A stretch of DNA of 13,539 bases from Alphaproteobacteria bacterium (GTDB lineage: Bacteria > Pseudomonadota > Alphaproteobacteria > Rickettsiales > UBA1997). The notes beneath the pieces were generated by a model, which did not search any database, was not told where the DNA came from, and worked only from the letters and a program-made list of their open reading frames with translations. The first letter of the stretch is position 1; each line of letters starts with the position of its first letter. The position numbers and the translations under genes are program-made. Where the stretch lies: contig VGDN01000010.1 in the NCBI GenBank assembly GCA_016869695.1, positions 1 to 13,539 on the forward strand, given 5' to 3'. Positions 5,224-12,339 of the stretch are shown piece by piece.

Positions 5224-7145
5224 ACTGCGCTTGTTAACCTTTTTAATTCCACAACGACATCAGGATTCACAAGGGTTGAAGTGTCGCCCAAATCTTTTTC
5301 TCCACTAACAATTTTTTTCAAAACACGGCGCATGATTTTTCCGGAGCGGGTTTTTGGCAGATCGGGCACAACAAAAACTTTTTCCGGCCGCGCGATTGCG
5401 CCGATTTCTTTAATAATTATTTCCGAAATTTCCGCAGCCAAGGTGTCTGACACTTTAGTGTCTGACACCTTTTCCTTTTTCGCGATTGCGAAAACGCAAA
5501 TGGCTTCGCCCTTGATTTCGTGTGGCACACCGATCGCGGCGGATTCGGAAACTTGGGGGTGGGAGTTAATCGCATTTTCGATTTCTGCAGTGCCGAGGCG
5601 GTGTCCGGAGACTTTGATTACGTCGTCGGTTCGACCGATGATTCTGTAGAGTCCATCGTCACTAACAAAAGCACCGTCACCGGCAAAATAATTTCCCAAA
5701 AAGGGTGAGTAATAAGTTTTAACAAACTTTTCTCGATCGCCCCAAACGCCGCGAGCCATGCCTGGCCAGGCTTGGCACATGCACAGATTTCCGACTTTAT
5801 TTTTCTCAGTAATTTCTTTGCCCGAATCGTCGAGCAAAATCGGCACAATTCCAGGCAGAGGTAAACCAGCGTGAGCCGGCTTGCTGTCAAATACGCCGGC
5901 CATTGAAGAAATTAAAATTCCTCCAGTTTCAGTTTGCCACCAAGTGTCGACGATTGGACATTTTTTCTTGCCGATTTTTTCAAAGTACCACTGCCAGGCC
6001 TCTTCGTTAATGGGCTCGCCGACGGTGCCTAAAGTTTTTAGCGACGACAAATCGTGACCGGAGGCGAACGAATCGCCCTTCTGCATTAAAGCACGAATCG
6101 CTGTTGGCGCGGTGTAAAAAATATTTACTTTGTGCTTTTCAATCACCCCCCAGAAGCGCGCTGGCGTTGGGTAGGTTGGTACTCCTTCAAACATCAAAAT
6201 CGTCGCGCCATTTAGTAGCGGGCCGTAAACCAAATAGCTGTGACCAGTGATCCAACCGATGTCGGCAGAGCAAAAGAAAATGTCATTTTCTTGCGGCTGA
6301 AAAACATTTTTAAACGAGTAGCCCGCGTAAGTCATGTAGCCGCCGGTGCTGTGTAGAATGCCCTTCGGCTTGCCGGTCGAACCTGAAGTGTAGAGAATAA
6401 AAAGCGGATCTTCGGCGTCGCAAATTTCGGCGTTGTGCGTGGTTGGGAATTTTTTTACTTCTTCTTGCCAATTTATCGTTGGTCGAGCTTGTCGAGACCC
6501 TTGGTTTCGACTACGCTCAACCAACGATTCTCTCTCGAAAACAATTATTTCTTCAAGCGCTTCACATTCCGCAGCCGCTTCCTTGGCGATTGCAAGCAGT
6601 TCGATTTTTTTGTCGCCGCGGAAAAGAACATCCGAAGTAATCAAAATTTTCGCCCCAGAATCCTGAATTCTTCCCGCCAAAGATTTCGCCGAAAATCCGG
6701 CAAACACTACGCAGTGAACCGCGCCAATCCTCGCGCAAGCAAGCATCGCAACAATCGCCTGCGGAATCATCGGCATGTAAATACAAACGCGGTCGCCTTT
6801 TTTAACACCCTTTGCAATCAGTAAATTCGCGAACTGGCAGGTTTGCGCATGAAGTTCTTTGTAAGTTATTTTCTGATTTTTTTCCGCCGGATCATTCCCC
6901 TCCCAAATAATCGCCACCTTGTCACCGTGCTGCTCTAGATGCCGATCCAAACAGTTGTAAACAATGTTAGTTTTGCCGTTTTTAAACCACTCAATCTGCG
7001 CTTTTTCTAAATCACAATTCGACACCTCCGACCATTTTTCGAACCAAAAATATTCACTCGCAATCTCGCCCCAGAATTTTTTTGGATCGTTGATCGATGC
7101 TTGATATTGCTGGCTGTAATCAAGCTTTGTCTTGATGTGAAACAT
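5220..7145 (-). CDS. acs: Acetyl-CoA synthetase (AMP-forming)
   Basis: Acs converts acetate, ATP and CoA to acetyl-CoA through acetyl-AMP. The chosen start, ATG at 7145, is preceded by ACGGAGCAGCC, a good Shine-Dalgarno, and gives MFHIKTKLDYSQQY with about 641 residues (family about 650); the ATG at 7214 would overlap ubiB more. Motifs: YTSGSTGKPKG at 252-262, GEPINEEAWQWY, TWWQTETGG, YFAGDGA, GRTDDVIKVSGHRLGTAEIE, and PKTRSGKIMRR with the regulatory and catalytic Lys at about 603. Two palindromic inserts lie in surface regions: residues of about 207-224 and 559-569 (KVSDTKVSDT). All catalytic motifs are intact. The gene overlaps ubiB by 26 nt and the next gene by 4 nt. Confidence 0.96.
   Translation of the reverse strand: MFHIKTKLDYSQQYQASINDPKKFWGEIASEYFWFEKWSEVSNCDLEKAQIEWFKNGKTNIVYNCLDRHLEQHGDKVAIIWEGNDPAEKNQKITYKELHAQTCQFANLLIAKGVKKGDRVCIYMPMIPQAIVAMLACARIGAVHCVVFAGFSAKSLAGRIQDSGAKILITSDVLFRGDKKIELLAIAKEAAAECEALEEIIVFERESLVERSRNQGSRQARPTINWQEEVKKFPTTHNAEICDAEDPLFILYTSGSTGKPKGILHSTGGYMTYAGYSFKNVFQPQENDIFFCSADIGWITGHSYLVYGPLLNGATILMFEGVPTYPTPARFWGVIEKHKVNIFYTAPTAIRALMQKGDSFASGHDLSSLKTLGTVGEPINEEAWQWYFEKIGKKKCPIVDTWWQTETGGILISSMAGVFDSKPAHAGLPLPGIVPILLDDSGKEITEKNKVGNLCMCQAWPGMARGVWGDREKFVKTYYSPFLGNYFAGDGAFVSDDGLYRIIGRTDDVIKVSGHRLGTAEIENAINSHPQVSESAAIGVPHEIKGEAICVFAIAKKEKVSDTKVSDTLAAEISEIIIKEIGAIARPEKVFVVPDLPKTRSGKIMRRVLKKIVSGEKDLGDTSTLVNPDVVVELKRLTSAV
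5440..5471. repeat. Short palindrome GGTGTCTGACAC x2 inside acs
   Basis: Two 14-nt arms, AAGGTGTCTGACAC and GTGTCTGACACCTT, around TTTA; they pair with one mismatch at the centre of each arm. Because GTGTC-T-GACAC is itself palindromic, the arms are also direct repeats, giving the peptide KVSDTKVSDT in Acs. The reading frame stays open. Confidence 0.8.
6475..6528. repeat. Palindromic element inserted in frame in acs
   Basis: The arms 6475-6499 and 6503-6528 pair with a 3-nt loop. The outer eight bases, ATCGTTGG and CCAACGAT, match perfectly. The inner part has the core TCGAGCTTGTCGAGACC against GGTTTCGACTACGCTCAA, related to the core of the element at 3268-3330. The length is 54 bp, exactly 18 codons; it adds an Arg/Gln/Ser-rich stretch to Acs before the ATP-binding loop. 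Confidence 0.85.
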
Positions 7146-8388
7146 GGCTGCTCCGTAAAAATTTTCGCGCCAATTCAAATAAATCGACAAACGCATCTCT
7201 AATTTTTGCATCAAATCCGATATTTTTTTTCGCCCATTCTTTGACCCACGGGCGGGCGATTTCCCACATGTTTAGATCGGGGTCGAGCATTACGCCCACA
7301 CCTTCAACAACCAACAAAGTTTTTTGCAAAAGTAGTAATTCTGGGCGGGTGTCCATTTGGTAATCGCGCGTCATTTTGATCAAATGCGAAAGCAGGCGGG
7401 CGACGGAAATATCTTTTACATTCACACCCACAATCGTCTCGCCGATTTTGCGGCAAGAAAGCGAAAGTTCTTGAATTTTTGTATTAGCGGGAACGAGTCC
7501 AGCATCAACGTGAAGCCAAGCGACGCGGTCGTAATCACGATTTAAAAATCCAATCAAAATCTCAGCGATGGCGATGCGCGTTTTTTTGTCGAGATGGCCC
7601 ATGATGCCAAAATCAACGACGCCGATTTCGCCATTTTTAAGCAAAAATAAATTTCCCGGATGCATATCGGCGTGAAAAAATCCGTTGCCGTAAACTTGTG
7701 TGAAGTAGCTGATCACAAGGTTTCGTGCTACTTCTTTTTTGTCGTAAGGAGAATTTTTAATCGCTTTTTTATTGGAAAAAGGAACGCCATCGAGCCACTC
7801 CAAAACTAAAATTCCTTCGCTGCTTAAAGGCCAAAAAATTTGCGGAACGTGGAAGCCTTTGATGTCTTTTAAATCTTCACGAAGCCTTGAGGCATTAGCT
7901 GCTTCCTGCATCAAATCGAGTTCACTTCGAGCAACTTGCGCGAGCAGATCAGCGAGATCGGAAAAAATCTTCGGCAAAAACTTAGCCAGAATCCGCAGGG
8001 TGGAGATGTCGCGCTGCATGATCTGCTTGATGCGCGGACGTAAAATTTTCACCGCCACCATCTCACCGCTTTTAAGCTGCGCCTTGTGCACCTGGGCGAT
8101 CGAAGCACTGGCAACCGGCTTTGGATCTAGCGATAAAAACTTCTGCAAAAAATCTGAGTCGAAGCTTGCTGTAAAAGGGCGAACGGAATCTTGAAAAGAG
8201 GAAAGCGTGCTCGCCAAATCTTCCCCGACCAAATCTGGACGAATCGATAAAACTTGGCCAAGCTTGATGAATGAAGGCCCAGAGGCATGTAGGAAAAAGT
8301 AAACCGCACGATTCCTCGCGAAGATAGAAAGTGGCAACGCCACTAAAAACAGAAGAGCGAGGCGGAAAAGATTAAGAACAGCAAGCAC
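7120..8388 (-). CDS. ubiB: UbiB/AarF (ABC1) family atypical kinase-like protein
   Basis: 422 residues from a GTG start; the G is shared with the stop TAG of the gene upstream. UbiB-family proteins are atypical kinases/ATPases needed for ubiquinone synthesis or lipid handling at the membrane. Seen: the family KxGQ motif in FIKLGQVLS (Lys42), the alanine-rich nucleotide loop PVASASIAQVHKA (91-103), VAVKILRP with Lys114, ELDLMQEAANA, the catalytic HADMHPGN (239-246) and the metal-binding DFG (259-261). A hydrophobic stretch (7-24) at the N-terminus could anchor it; no C-terminal membrane pair like that of E. coli UbiB is seen. It is shorter than typical (over 500). It overlaps acs by 26 nt. No other ubi gene lies nearby, so the exact role is uncertain. 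Confidence 0.88.
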   Translation of the reverse strand: MLAVLNLFRLALLFLVALPLSIFARNRAVYFFLHASGPSFIKLGQVLSIRPDLVGEDLASTLSSFQDSVRPFTASFDSDFLQKFLSLDPKPVASASIAQVHKAQLKSGEMVAVKILRPRIKQIMQRDISTLRILAKFLPKIFSDLADLLAQVARSELDLMQEAANASRLREDLKDIKGFHVPQIFWPLSSEGILVLEWLDGVPFSNKKAIKNSPYDKKEVARNLVISYFTQVYGNGFFHADMHPGNLFLLKNGEIGVVDFGIMGHLDKKTRIAIAEILIGFLNRDYDRVAWLHVDAGLVPANTKIQELSLSCRKIGETIVGVNVKDISVARLLSHLIKMTRDYQMDTRPELLLLQKTLLVVEGVGVMLDPDLNMWEIARPWVKEWAKKNIGFDAKIRDAFVDLFELARKFLRSSHVSHQDKA

Positions 8389-8717
8389 TACTTAGGAGTG
8401 GCTGCGGGGGAGCCGGCTGCACCTGAATTTTGATGTACGTCAACTTTGATTTTACCCAAATCCACATCTACACCTGCCCAACCAAAGAGCTTGTTGAGCA
8501 ACTGGCCGATGATATCGAGGATGTTGCTGGTTACTTCTTGAATCCTTGAAAACACTAGCTTGAGAGCGTTAGTTGCTTCCGGTGAAAGTTTGAGAATCAC
8601 CGCCAACTCATCGATCGTAATAATGCCTAAAAGCAACATCACCACCGCCAAAGAAAAAGCCGTGGAAGCAAAGATGATCACAGTGCGTAGGGTTAGATAA
8701 GAAAAGAGACCGTTCAT
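8388..8717 (-). CDS. Small single-pass membrane protein upstream of ubiB
   Basis: 109 residues, family not recognised. One strong membrane segment at about 12-34 (TVIIFASTAFSLAVVMLLLG) is followed by an amphipathic region (ALKLVFSRIQEVTSNILDII, 51-70) and an Ala/Gly/Pro-rich tail. It is the first gene of the unit that continues to ubiB, acs and two unknown genes; its TAG shares one base with the ubiB start. As UbiB proteins work at the membrane, it may be a membrane partner, but that is inference from position. The leader is AC-rich with no Shine-Dalgarno. Confidence 0.7.
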   Translation of the reverse strand: MNGLFSYLTLRTVIIFASTAFSLAVVMLLLGIITIDELAVILKLSPEATNALKLVFSRIQEVTSNILDIIGQLLNKLFGWAGVDVDLGKIKVDVHQNSGAAGSPAATPK

Positions 8718-8819
8718 ATTTGTTTGTTGTTTGGAAAAAGTTGTGAGCGCTGGTTAAACTCAATCTAAAACACCTCAACCAGTTTTTTATCGAATACAAA
8801 GTCTGTTTAGATAAACACC

Positions 8820-8848
8820 ACTATACACGATTTTGTGCGGGAGGAAAA
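8820..8848 (-). promoter_or_regulatory. Weak candidate promoter for the ubiB-acs unit
   Basis: TATAGT (8825-8820) is a good -10 box on the minus strand. The best -35 at 17 nt is TTTTCC (8848-8843), a poor match. The leader to the first start codon would be about 95 nt. Confidence 0.28.
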
Positions 8849-9023
8849 TGTCAGCGACATAGCGGTTTCTGAGGTTTCGATTTGCATGGTTGCTTTGTTT
8901 GGAAAATCTCTCCAGGGAAAACTTTTATACTTGAATTAATCCGCTTGGCTCTAGGTCTTGCGCTTCAACTCAATTTTTTAGGCGATAGATAACGGATGGG
9001 CAATAAGGCATGCTTCAATCCTT

Positions 9024-9048
9024 CAAAAAGCTCTGAACAGACCGAGCT
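9024..9048 (-). terminator. Weak rho-independent terminator candidate after the ribosomal operon
   Basis: On the minus strand AGCTC (9048-9044), a 10-nt loop and GAGCT (9033-9029) are followed directly by a run of T. The stem is only 5 bp, but it lies about 90 nt after the last gene of the operon, where a terminator is expected. Confidence 0.35.
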
Positions 9049-9137
9049 AAGCATAACACCTGTTAACTAGACTAGGTCGGTCTCGCGGTCTCCAACCAAG
9101 ACTATAAGTTCTTTATCTGCTGGCGGTGGCTTAAGCA

Positions 9138-9524
9138 TTATTGTGACTTCTCTAGACACCTACCAAAATACATACGTGGTGCGACGGGACGCGCCTTGTA
9201 GTTCTGCTCGATCAGATGTGCGAAGGTTACATCGAAGATTTTTTCCTGACGAGAGGTTATGCGAAAAAGCGGCGCACCATCACCATCCAAGCATATCTTT
9301 CTTTTTGTGAGCAAGGCAGCAAGCAGCTCCGATTCAGCTTCGGTTATCTTTGGATTATCTTTGTCGTAAGGGGAGTTTTTGTTTTTTTGTGTAAAATCAT
9401 CACTGACCGTGAAGACAAAAGAAGTGCTGTCATTACTGTTGTAGAGATCGACCTTGCCATCACGAAACTGATCAACAGAAGAGCAAGAGCTTAAGATAAA
9501 AACGCTAAGCAGAATTTTTCGCAT
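9138..9524 (-). CDS. Small predicted lipoprotein
   Basis: The ATG at 9524 gives MRKILLSVFILSSCSS: a short basic start, a hydrophobic core and a lipobox LSSC with Cys14, so a membrane-anchored lipoprotein with a mature part of about 115 residues. An ATG at 9545 would add seven residues before the signal peptide and is less likely. The mature part is charged (DFTQKNKNSPYDKDNPK) with two further cysteines (CLDGDG; GRCLEK). No family recognised. The start lies inside the end of rplS (20-nt overlap), which suggests coupling to the ribosomal operon. Confidence 0.75.
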   Translation of the reverse strand: MRKILLSVFILSSCSSVDQFRDGKVDLYNSNDSTSFVFTVSDDFTQKNKNSPYDKDNPKITEAESELLAALLTKRKICLDGDGAPLFRITSRQEKIFDVTFAHLIEQNYKARPVAPRMYFGRCLEKSQ

Positions 9525-9921
9525 CGGCTTCAGCAACTCCGGCATCGGTAAAGAAATCTAACTTTTCTCTGATACGTGAAGCCTTGCCAGTCAAGCTGCG
9601 TAGATAGTAAAGCTTGCCGCGGCGAACCACACCTTGCTTCACGACTTCAACACCAGCAAGCAACGGTGAATAAAGAGGAAATTTTCTTTCTACGCCAACA
9701 TTCGAGCTGATTTTTCTGACTGTGAAAGTTGCAGCATAGTTTGATTCATCTTTGCTACGAGCGATTACAACGCCCTTGAAGGCCTGAATGCGAGTGTTAC
9801 CGCCTTCGTTGATCTTATACTTAACGTTAACCGTGTCGCCAGTCTTGAACTTAGACAGCTTGCGAATTGCTTGGTTTTTCTTGACTTGCTCTTTGGCAAA
9901 ATCTGCGAGTAGCTTTTTCAT
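9505..9921 (-). CDS. rplS: 50S ribosomal protein L19
   Basis: 138 residues with the L19 pattern: FKTGDTVNVKYKINEG, then IQAFKGVVIARS, FTVRKISSNVGVERKFPLYS and the conserved end VVRRGKLYYLRSLTGKASRI. L19 sits at the subunit interface. The gene starts 2 nt after the rplQ stop, so it is the next gene of the alpha operon; in most proteobacteria it is instead in rpsP-rimM-trmD-rplS. The C-terminal tail after residue 120 is slightly longer than usual, and its last codons overlap the lipoprotein gene. Confidence 0.96.
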   Translation of the reverse strand: MKKLLADFAKEQVKKNQAIRKLSKFKTGDTVNVKYKINEGGNTRIQAFKGVVIARSKDESNYAATFTVRKISSNVGVERKFPLYSPLLAGVEVVKQGVVRRGKLYYLRSLTGKASRIREKLDFFTDAGVAEADAKNSA

Positions 9922-9923
9922 GT

Positions 9924-10319
9924 TTACTTAGATTTCTTTTCTTCGGTTTGTTCTTCAACGATCACACGATCAACCAGCTCAAACAAAGCCATCGGAGCCT
10001 TATCACCAGTTCTAAATCCGAACTTCATGATGCGAGTATAGCCACCATTTCTGTTTTTTATGCGTGGACCAATCTCTTTAAACAACTTCTCAACCAAGCT
10101 GTTATTACCAAGGATCGAGATGGCCAAGCGACGATTAGCAAGGTTGTCCTTCTTTGATATGGTTAGAAGTTTTTCAACAAACGGCTTCACCTCTTTGGCC
10201 TTTGGCAAGGTGGTTTTGATGATGTCATTCTTTATGAAGGCTAGCGATAGGTTGCGTAGCAACGCCTTTCTATGCGCTGTATTCCTGCTAAGCTTGCGGC
10301 CTTTGATTCTATGCTTCAT
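9924..10319 (-). CDS. rplQ: 50S ribosomal protein L17
   Basis: 131 residues. The start MKHRIKGRKLSRNTAHRKAL, RRLAISILGN in the middle and the end of the core, NGGYTRIMKFGFRTGDKAPM and ELVD, are classical L17. Large-subunit protein near the exit tunnel. It follows rpoA after 2 nt and precedes rplS by 2 nt, in a tightly packed operon. Confidence 0.97.
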   Translation of the reverse strand: MKHRIKGRKLSRNTAHRKALLRNLSLAFIKNDIIKTTLPKAKEVKPFVEKLLTISKKDNLANRRLAISILGNNSLVEKLFKEIGPRIKNRNGGYTRIMKFGFRTGDKAPMALFELVDRVIVEEQTEEKKSK

Positions 10320-10321
10320 GA

Positions 10322-11350
10322 CTAAAACTCTTTGTTTTTCATTTTGAGGAGCTCGTCCAAGTTTTTTGGTGGCCAGTTGTTAAGCTTCATACCGAAACCC
10401 AATCCCATGGTTTTCAGATTGTCCTTTAACTCGTTGAGAGATTTTCTACCAAAGTTGGCGGTCTTGAGCATCTCAGATTCTGTTTTGGTTACAAGATCAC
10501 CAACATAGATTATGTTCTCATTCTTAAGGCAATTGTAAGAGCGAACTGAAAGCTCGAGCTCATCAATCGTCTTTAGGAGATTTTTATTAAACTCTTGATC
10601 GGGAGAAACTTCCTTTTGTACCGGCAACTCAACCTTAGCCATGTCGAAGTTGATGAAGGTTTGGAGCTGGTCTTGTAGGATTTTTGCCGCCACAGCCAAA
10701 GCATCGCGCGGGGTAATCGTGCCGTTGGTTTCGATCTCTAGAATCAACTTGTCGAAGTCAGTAATCTGCCCAACACGCGCATTCTCGATCTTGTAAGACA
10801 CTTTTTTGATCGGGCTAAAAATCGCGTCAGTCATGATCGTTCCAACCGCACGATCGGTTTTCTTACCTTGCTCTGCCGGAACATATCCCTTGCCACATTC
10901 GACGTTGATTTGCATGTCGAGCTTCGCGCCTTTGTTTAGGGTACAGATCAACAAATCTCTGTTGATGATCTTAACTCCAGCCGGCACTTCAATTGACCCA
11001 GCATAAACCGGACCCGGCTTATTAGCTGACAACTTTAGTAAAGAAGGAGAAGTATCGCCTTTAGTAATTGCTAAGGATTTTAGATTCATGATGACATCAA
11101 GCACGTCCTCCTTAACACCATCAATGGTACCATATTCATGAAGCACACCCTCGATCTTTACGGAAGTAACGGCAAAGCCGTTGATCGAAGAAAGAAGTAC
11201 TCTGCGTAACGCGTTGCCCAAAGTGTTGCCAAAGCCACGAGCAAAAGGCTCCATAACGATGACAGATTTGGTCAAGTTGTCACAACCATCTTTGAGGACA
11301 ACTGAAGTTGGTTTGGTCAAGAGCGACCAGTTTTCTTTTAGAATCGTCAT
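10322..11350 (-). CDS. rpoA: DNA-directed RNA polymerase subunit alpha
   Basis: 342 residues. The N-terminal domain (to about 235) dimerises and holds beta and beta' ([16 protein letters not shown] near residue 40; KVEGVLHEY-like region reads [36 protein letters not shown]). After a linker, the C-terminal domain (about 255-335) binds UP elements and activators through its helix-hairpin-helix region ([34 protein letters not shown]). It lies between rpsK (27-nt gap) and rplQ. The leader has CCTAAAC before the ATG and no Shine-Dalgarno. Confidence 0.98.
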   Translation of the reverse strand: MTILKENWSLLTKPTSVVLKDGCDNLTKSVIVMEPFARGFGNTLGNALRRVLLSSINGFAVTSVKIEGVLHEYGTIDGVKEDVLDVIMNLKSLAITKGDTSPSLLKLSANKPGPVYAGSIEVPAGVKIINRDLLICTLNKGAKLDMQINVECGKGYVPAEQGKKTDRAVGTIMTDAIFSPIKKVSYKIENARVGQITDFDKLILEIETNGTITPRDALAVAAKILQDQLQTFINFDMAKVELPVQKEVSPDQEFNKNLLKTIDELELSVRSYNCLKNENIIYVGDLVTKTESEMLKTANFGRKSLNELKDNLKTMGLGFGMKLNNWPPKNLDELLKMKNKEF

Positions 11351-11377
11351 GTTTAGGAAGTTTGATTAAGAATGAAC

Positions 11378-11797
11378 TTAGACTCTGCGTCTTTTTGCGG
11401 GACGACATCCGTTATGTGGATGATAGGTGATGTCTTTGATCAAGGTAATATTGATGCCAGAAGCTTGCAGAGCACGAAGCGACGCTTCTCTACCAACTCC
11501 TGGACCCCTAACCTCAACCACCGCAGTCTGCAAACCACATTCTTTTGCGATGTTAACCGCATATTGGGTTGCAACCTGAGCAGCATAAGGGGTTGATTTT
11601 CTTGAGCCCTTAAAACCTTGCTTACCGGCAGATGACCAACAGATCACATTCCCCGTGTTATCAGAGATGGTGATGATCGTGTTGTTGAAGCTGGCATAAA
11701 CATGCACCACACCGTTGGTGATACTTTTCTTTTTCTTGCTCGCGCCCTTAGCAGTTTTTTTCTCTTTTTGCGCTGCGTCTGTTTTTGTCTCTGTCAT
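11378..11797 (-). CDS. rpsK: 30S ribosomal protein S11
   Basis: 139 residues. After a lysine-rich N-terminal extension of about 25 residues comes the S11 core: [55 protein letters not shown] and [19 protein letters not shown]11 forms the 30S platform near the mRNA exit. It is separated from rpsM by 158 nt, unusually long for this operon and almost wholly made of a palindromic element ending 10 nt before the start. Confidence 0.98.
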   Translation of the reverse strand: MTETKTDAAQKEKKTAKGASKKKKSITNGVVHVYASFNNTIITISDNTGNVICWSSAGKQGFKGSRKSTPYAAQVATQYAVNIAKECGLQTAVVEVRGPGVGREASLRALQASGINITLIKDITYHPHNGCRPAKRRRV

Positions 11798-11807
11798 ATT
11801 TTTACTT

Positions 11808-11954
11808 AGGACCTACGCAAAACCGCTTTTGCAAAGAAATTTTTGTTTTTCTTCGGCTGCGAGGAGCGTAAGCGTATCAAGACGTACGTGCGCACCGCAG
11901 CAGACGAAAAAAAATAAAAATTTCAAAGCAAAAGGTAGGTTTTGCGTGAGTCCT
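11808..11954. repeat. 147-bp palindromic element between rpsM and rpsK
   Basis: Long imperfect inverted repeat with arms of about 55 nt. The termini are AGGAC..ACGCAAAACC on the left and its complement GGTTTTGCGTGAGTCCT on the right. Inside, TTTTGCAAAGAAATTTTTG pairs with CAAAGCAAAA-side sequence TAAAAATTTCAAAGCAAAA, then CTGCG with CGCAG. The central loop is about 30 nt and contains ACGTACGT. It starts 1 nt after the rpsM stop and ends 10 nt before the rpsK start, so it fills the gap. No ORF inside. Confidence 0.88.
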
Positions 11955-11955
11955 C

Positions 11956-12336
11956 TTACTTAACGGCTTTCTTTTTGTTAGCGATCGCTACCCCACGACC
12001 CTTACGAGTTCTTGCATTGGTATGGGTTCTTTGTCCACGAACCGGAAGCTTTTTCACGTGACGAATACCACGATAACAACCGATATCGATTAGTCTTTTA
12101 ATGTCGGAAGAAACTTTTCTGCGAAGATCACCTTCAAGAGTTGGGTAATCTTTTTCGAGAAGAGCGCGCACTTCAGCAAGCTTGTCTTCACTGACTTGGT
12201 GCGTACGCAAACCGAGATTGATCTTTAGTTTCTTACAAATTTTTTGAGCAGTTGTGTCACCGATGCCATAGATGTAAGTCAGAGCGATAACAAAGCGCTT
12301 TTCTTTTGGAATGTTTACTCCAGCGATTCTGGCCAT
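11956..12336 (-). CDS. rpsM: 30S ribosomal protein S13
   Basis: 126 residues. [20 protein letters not shown], then [14 protein letters not shown] (the helix-hairpin-helix region), [20 protein letters not shown] and the basic tail TNARTRKG are classical S13. It contacts S19 and the P-site tRNA in the head of the small subunit. It starts 3 nt after the adk stop. Confidence 0.98.
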   Translation of the reverse strand: MARIAGVNIPKEKRFVIALTYIYGIGDTTAQKICKKLKINLGLRTHQVSEDKLAEVRALLEKDYPTLEGDLRRKVSSDIKRLIDIGCYRGIRHVKKLPVRGQRTHTNARTRKGRGVAIANKKKAVK

Positions 12337-12339
12337 GTT

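Larger units (their letters stand above)
8718..9137. other. 420-nt region without a convincing gene
   Basis: No ORF with family features, and none of the hallmarks of tRNA, tmRNA, RNase P RNA or SRP RNA that I looked for. It holds a weak promoter candidate (8820-8848), a weak terminator candidate (9024-9048) and a poor inverted repeat (9068-9080 with 9092-9104, 10 of 13 paired). It separates the end of the ribosomal operon from the ubiB-acs unit, both on the minus strand. An unannotated small RNA is possible. Confidence 0.5.

Noticed and set aside
7145..7214. Longer Acs start at 7214
   Set aside because: The extra 23 residues are unlike Acs N-termini and lie inside the ubiB frame; the ATG at 7145 has a good Shine-Dalgarno.
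8718..9137. tmRNA, RNase P RNA, SRP RNA or tRNA gene in the long gap
   Set aside because: I looked for the T-arm GGTTCGA, the tmRNA tag, GAGGAAAGTCC and the SRP GGAAGGAAGCAG signature on both strands and found none.
11808..11954. Long hairpin as a rho-independent terminator in the ribosomal operon
   Set aside because: There is no terminal T-run after a GC-rich stem, and the element is far longer than a terminator; essential genes follow without another clear promoter.
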